Shown here piece by piece: positions 4,698-6,058 of a stretch of DNA of 6,058 nucleotides. The translations under genes and the position numbers were made by a program. Origin of the DNA: UBA3940 sp964506005 (lineage in GTDB: Bacteria; Chloroflexota; Anaerolineae; Aggregatilineales; UBA3940); the NCBI GenBank assembly GCA_964506005.1, contig CAZDLX010000205.1, positions 1 to 6,058 on the forward strand, written 5' to 3'. The notes under the pieces were generated by a model. It was given only the letters and a program-made list of their open reading frames with translations. It ran no database searches and was not told where the DNA came from. Position 1 is the stretch's first letter, and the number at the start of each line of letters is the position of its first letter.

Positions 4698-5936
4698 GTG
4701 AGCGAATCGTTTGAGCTGGTGCCGTTCGCGATGGCGCACGGCGGATCGGCGCTGGGCAGCCACGAGGGGCGGATCGTCTTCGTGCCGTTCGGCATCCCCG
4801 GCGAGCGCGTGCGCGTGGAGATCGTCGAGGACAAGGGGCGCTATACCCGCGCCCGCATTCTGGAGGTCGTCGAGCCCTCGCCTGACCGCGCCGACCCGCC
4901 CTGCCCCCACTTCGGGCCGGGGCTGTGCGGCGGCTGCCAGTTCCAGCACATCGACTATGAGCGCCAGCTTGAGATCAAGCGCGAGGTCGTCAAGGACCAG
5001 CTGGAGCGCATCGGTAAGTTTGAGGGCACCACCGTCCGCCCGGCCATCCCCAGCCCCGCACCGTGGCAGTACCGCCACCATTCGACGTTTACCATGCTGC
5101 CTGACGGCTCACTCGCCCTGCCCGGCGACGGCGAGCGCCGCCTCATGCCCATCGAGGTGTGCTACATCGTCCACCCGGCTCTGCTCGACCTGTTCGAGCA
5201 GCTCGACTTCGACCCCGAGCCCATCTCGCGGCTGCGGCTGCAGGTGGGCAGCGACCCGGACGCCCCGATGCTGGTCATCGAGTCGGAGGACGACCTGCCG
5301 CCGGAGATCGAGGTGGACTTCCCGGTGTCGATCAACATGCTGCTCTCGGATAACGAGCCGGTCAACCTGATCGGCGAGTCCAGCGTCGAGTACCAGGTGT
5401 TCAACCGCACGTTTCGTGTCACGGCGGGCGGGTTCTTCCATGCCAACGCGCCGCAGACTGAGACGCTCGTCGAGCTGGTGCTGCGTGCTCTCAACCTGCA
5501 AGGGGATGAGGTCGTGCTCGATCTCTACAGCGGCGTGGGCCTCTACAGCGCCTTCCTCGCCGAGCGCGTCGAGCTCGTCGTGAGCGTCGAGAGCTACCCA
5601 CCGGCGGTGACCGACGCCGAGGTGAACCTGGACGACCTCGACAACGTAGATATTGTCGAGGGGCCGGTCGAGGCGGTGCTGGACGACCTCGAAGGACCGT
5701 TCGACGCGGTGGTGGTGGACCCGCCGCCGTCCGGGCTGGGCATCGAGGTGATCGACGGGCTGGGTCGGCTGGCCGCCCCGCTGATCGTCTACGTCAGCAG
5801 CGACCCGGCGACACTGGCCCGCGATGCCCGGCGGCTGGTGGACAACCACGGCTACCGGCTGGCCGAGGTGCAGCCGGTGGACATGCACCCGCAGGCCATG
5901 TACGTCGACTCGGTCGCCGTGCTGTCGCGAGACTAG
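4698..5936 (+). CDS. TrmA/RlmD-family RNA (uracil-C5) methyltransferase-like protein with altered active site
   Basis: A 412-aa protein with the full domain order of RlmD-type enzymes. An RNA-binding TRAM domain (about residues 1-58) is followed by a 4Fe-4S cysteine set, C69, C77, C80 (CX7CX2C) and C155. A central insertion follows, then a Rossmann methyltransferase domain with SAM motif DLYSGVGLYS (275-284), acidic E298 and DPPPSGLG (341-348). The family methylates C5 of uridine in tRNA or 23S rRNA through a cysteine nucleophile. Here the catalytic SCNP/SCDP motif reads SSDP, so S368 (codon AGC, 5799-5801) replaces the Cys. The Glu acting as base in the C-terminal HVE motif is D404. The Gln of FXQXN is H248. 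The frame is intact and codon use is ordinary, so it is not a decaying gene. It may be a pseudoenzyme or have changed chemistry. No methyltransferase partner is adjacent. Confidence 0.93.
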   Translation: MSESFELVPFAMAHGGSALGSHEGRIVFVPFGIPGERVRVEIVEDKGRYTRARILEVVEPSPDRADPPCPHFGPGLCGGCQFQHIDYERQLEIKREVVKDQLERIGKFEGTTVRPAIPSPAPWQYRHHSTFTMLPDGSLALPGDGERRLMPIEVCYIVHPALLDLFEQLDFDPEPISRLRLQVGSDPDAPMLVIESEDDLPPEIEVDFPVSINMLLSDNEPVNLIGESSVEYQVFNRTFRVTAGGFFHANAPQTETLVELVLRALNLQGDEVVLDLYSGVGLYSAFLAERVELVVSVESYPPAVTDAEVNLDDLDNVDIVEGPVEAVLDDLEGPFDAVVVDPPPSGLGIEVIDGLGRLAAPLIVYVSSDPATLARDARRLVDNHGYRLAEVQPVDMHPQAMYVDSVAVLSRD

Positions 5937-5967
5937 GTGTCAGGGACGAAAAGAGGCCTGTGCTGGC

Positions 5968-6058
5968 ATGGAACATGTGTCAAGTGCGGAACAATTGGAA
6001 TCAATCGAAGCCCTCCAATCGACCATCCGCAAAACAGAGAAAGCCCTGGCTCACGTGA
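5968..6058 (+). CDS. Possible small hypothetical protein, 5' part (runs off the right edge)
   Basis: An ATG opens a frame of 30 codons with no stop before the window ends. The start reads MEHVSSAEQLESIEALQ, followed by a Lys/Arg-rich stretch to residue 30, which suggests an amphipathic helix. I recognise no family. AAGAGG (5951-5956) is about 11 nt upstream, a weak ribosome site. Third codon positions contain many A and T (GAA, TCA, AGT, CAA), unlike the GC-ending codons of the preceding gene, which hints at different origin or low expression. It lies 31 bp after the methyltransferase stop on the same strand; no terminator is seen between them. It could also be a chance frame. Confidence 0.42.
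   Translation, partial: MEHVSSAEQLESIEALQSTIRKTEKALAHV

Noticed and set aside
4631..4714. Small ORF of 27 codons overlapping the methyltransferase-like start, as an annotated gene
   Set aside because: There is no ribosome site and no recognisable peptide; it is kept only as a low-interest observation.
4473..5081. Upstream extension of the V4R frame to a 519-aa protein
   Set aside because: The extension runs antisense through the start of the methyltransferase-like gene. The ATG at 4472 has a good ribosome site (GGAGAA).
5109..5888. 259-aa open frame on the minus strand
   Set aside because: Antisense to the methyltransferase-like gene; rich in His, Arg and Val with no motif.

Overview
The window is GC-rich, with strongly GC-biased third codon positions and long spurious antisense reading frames. 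It looks like bacterial chromosome. A roadblock/LC7 protein, a V4R protein, a response regulator with a degraded GGDEF domain and a TRAM-type RNA methyltransferase together suggest Chloroflexota, perhaps Anaerolineae. That assignment is inference from gene content. I see no rRNA, tRNA, CRISPR array, insertion sequence or attachment site.

Layout. (1) Positions 1-1921, minus strand: a tight three-gene unit, transcribed from the glycosyltransferase (923-1921) through a PAP2 phosphatase (409-936, overlapping by 14 bp) to a HAD hydrolase that runs off the left edge (1-375). A TATAAT box lies 6 nt before the glycosyltransferase ATG, so its mRNA may be leaderless. (2) Positions 1969-4472, minus strand: a signalling-like group of V4R protein (3522-4472), roadblock/LC7 protein (2976-3347) and a REC plus degenerate-GGDEF response regulator (1969-2844). 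The roadblock gene has its own promoter-like sequence, with a 9-bp direct repeat abutting the -35 box. Two mutually exclusive hairpins lie between the roadblock gene and the regulator. (3) Positions 4473-4697: a divergent intergenic region with promoter-like sequences facing each other and a structured leader. (4) Positions 4698-5936, plus strand: a TrmA/RlmD-family RNA methyltransferase-like protein that keeps its TRAM domain, four Fe-S cysteines and SAM motif but has Ser in place of the catalytic Cys. (5) Positions 5968-6058, plus strand: the first 30 codons of a possible small gene, AT-richer than its surroundings, running off the right edge.

How they may work together. The left unit is consistent with making or modifying a lipid-linked or membrane sugar compound: a membrane-associated GT2 enzyme, a membrane lipid-phosphate phosphatase and a soluble phosphatase-like hydrolase. 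The middle group joins a probable ligand sensor (V4R), a small GTPase-regulator-like scaffold (roadblock) and a phosphorylation-responsive protein with no predicted cyclase activity. No GTPase or histidine kinase is present in the window, so the partners must lie elsewhere. The observations most worth following are the altered active site of the methyltransferase and the V4R/roadblock/pseudo-GGDEF grouping with its regulatory DNA.
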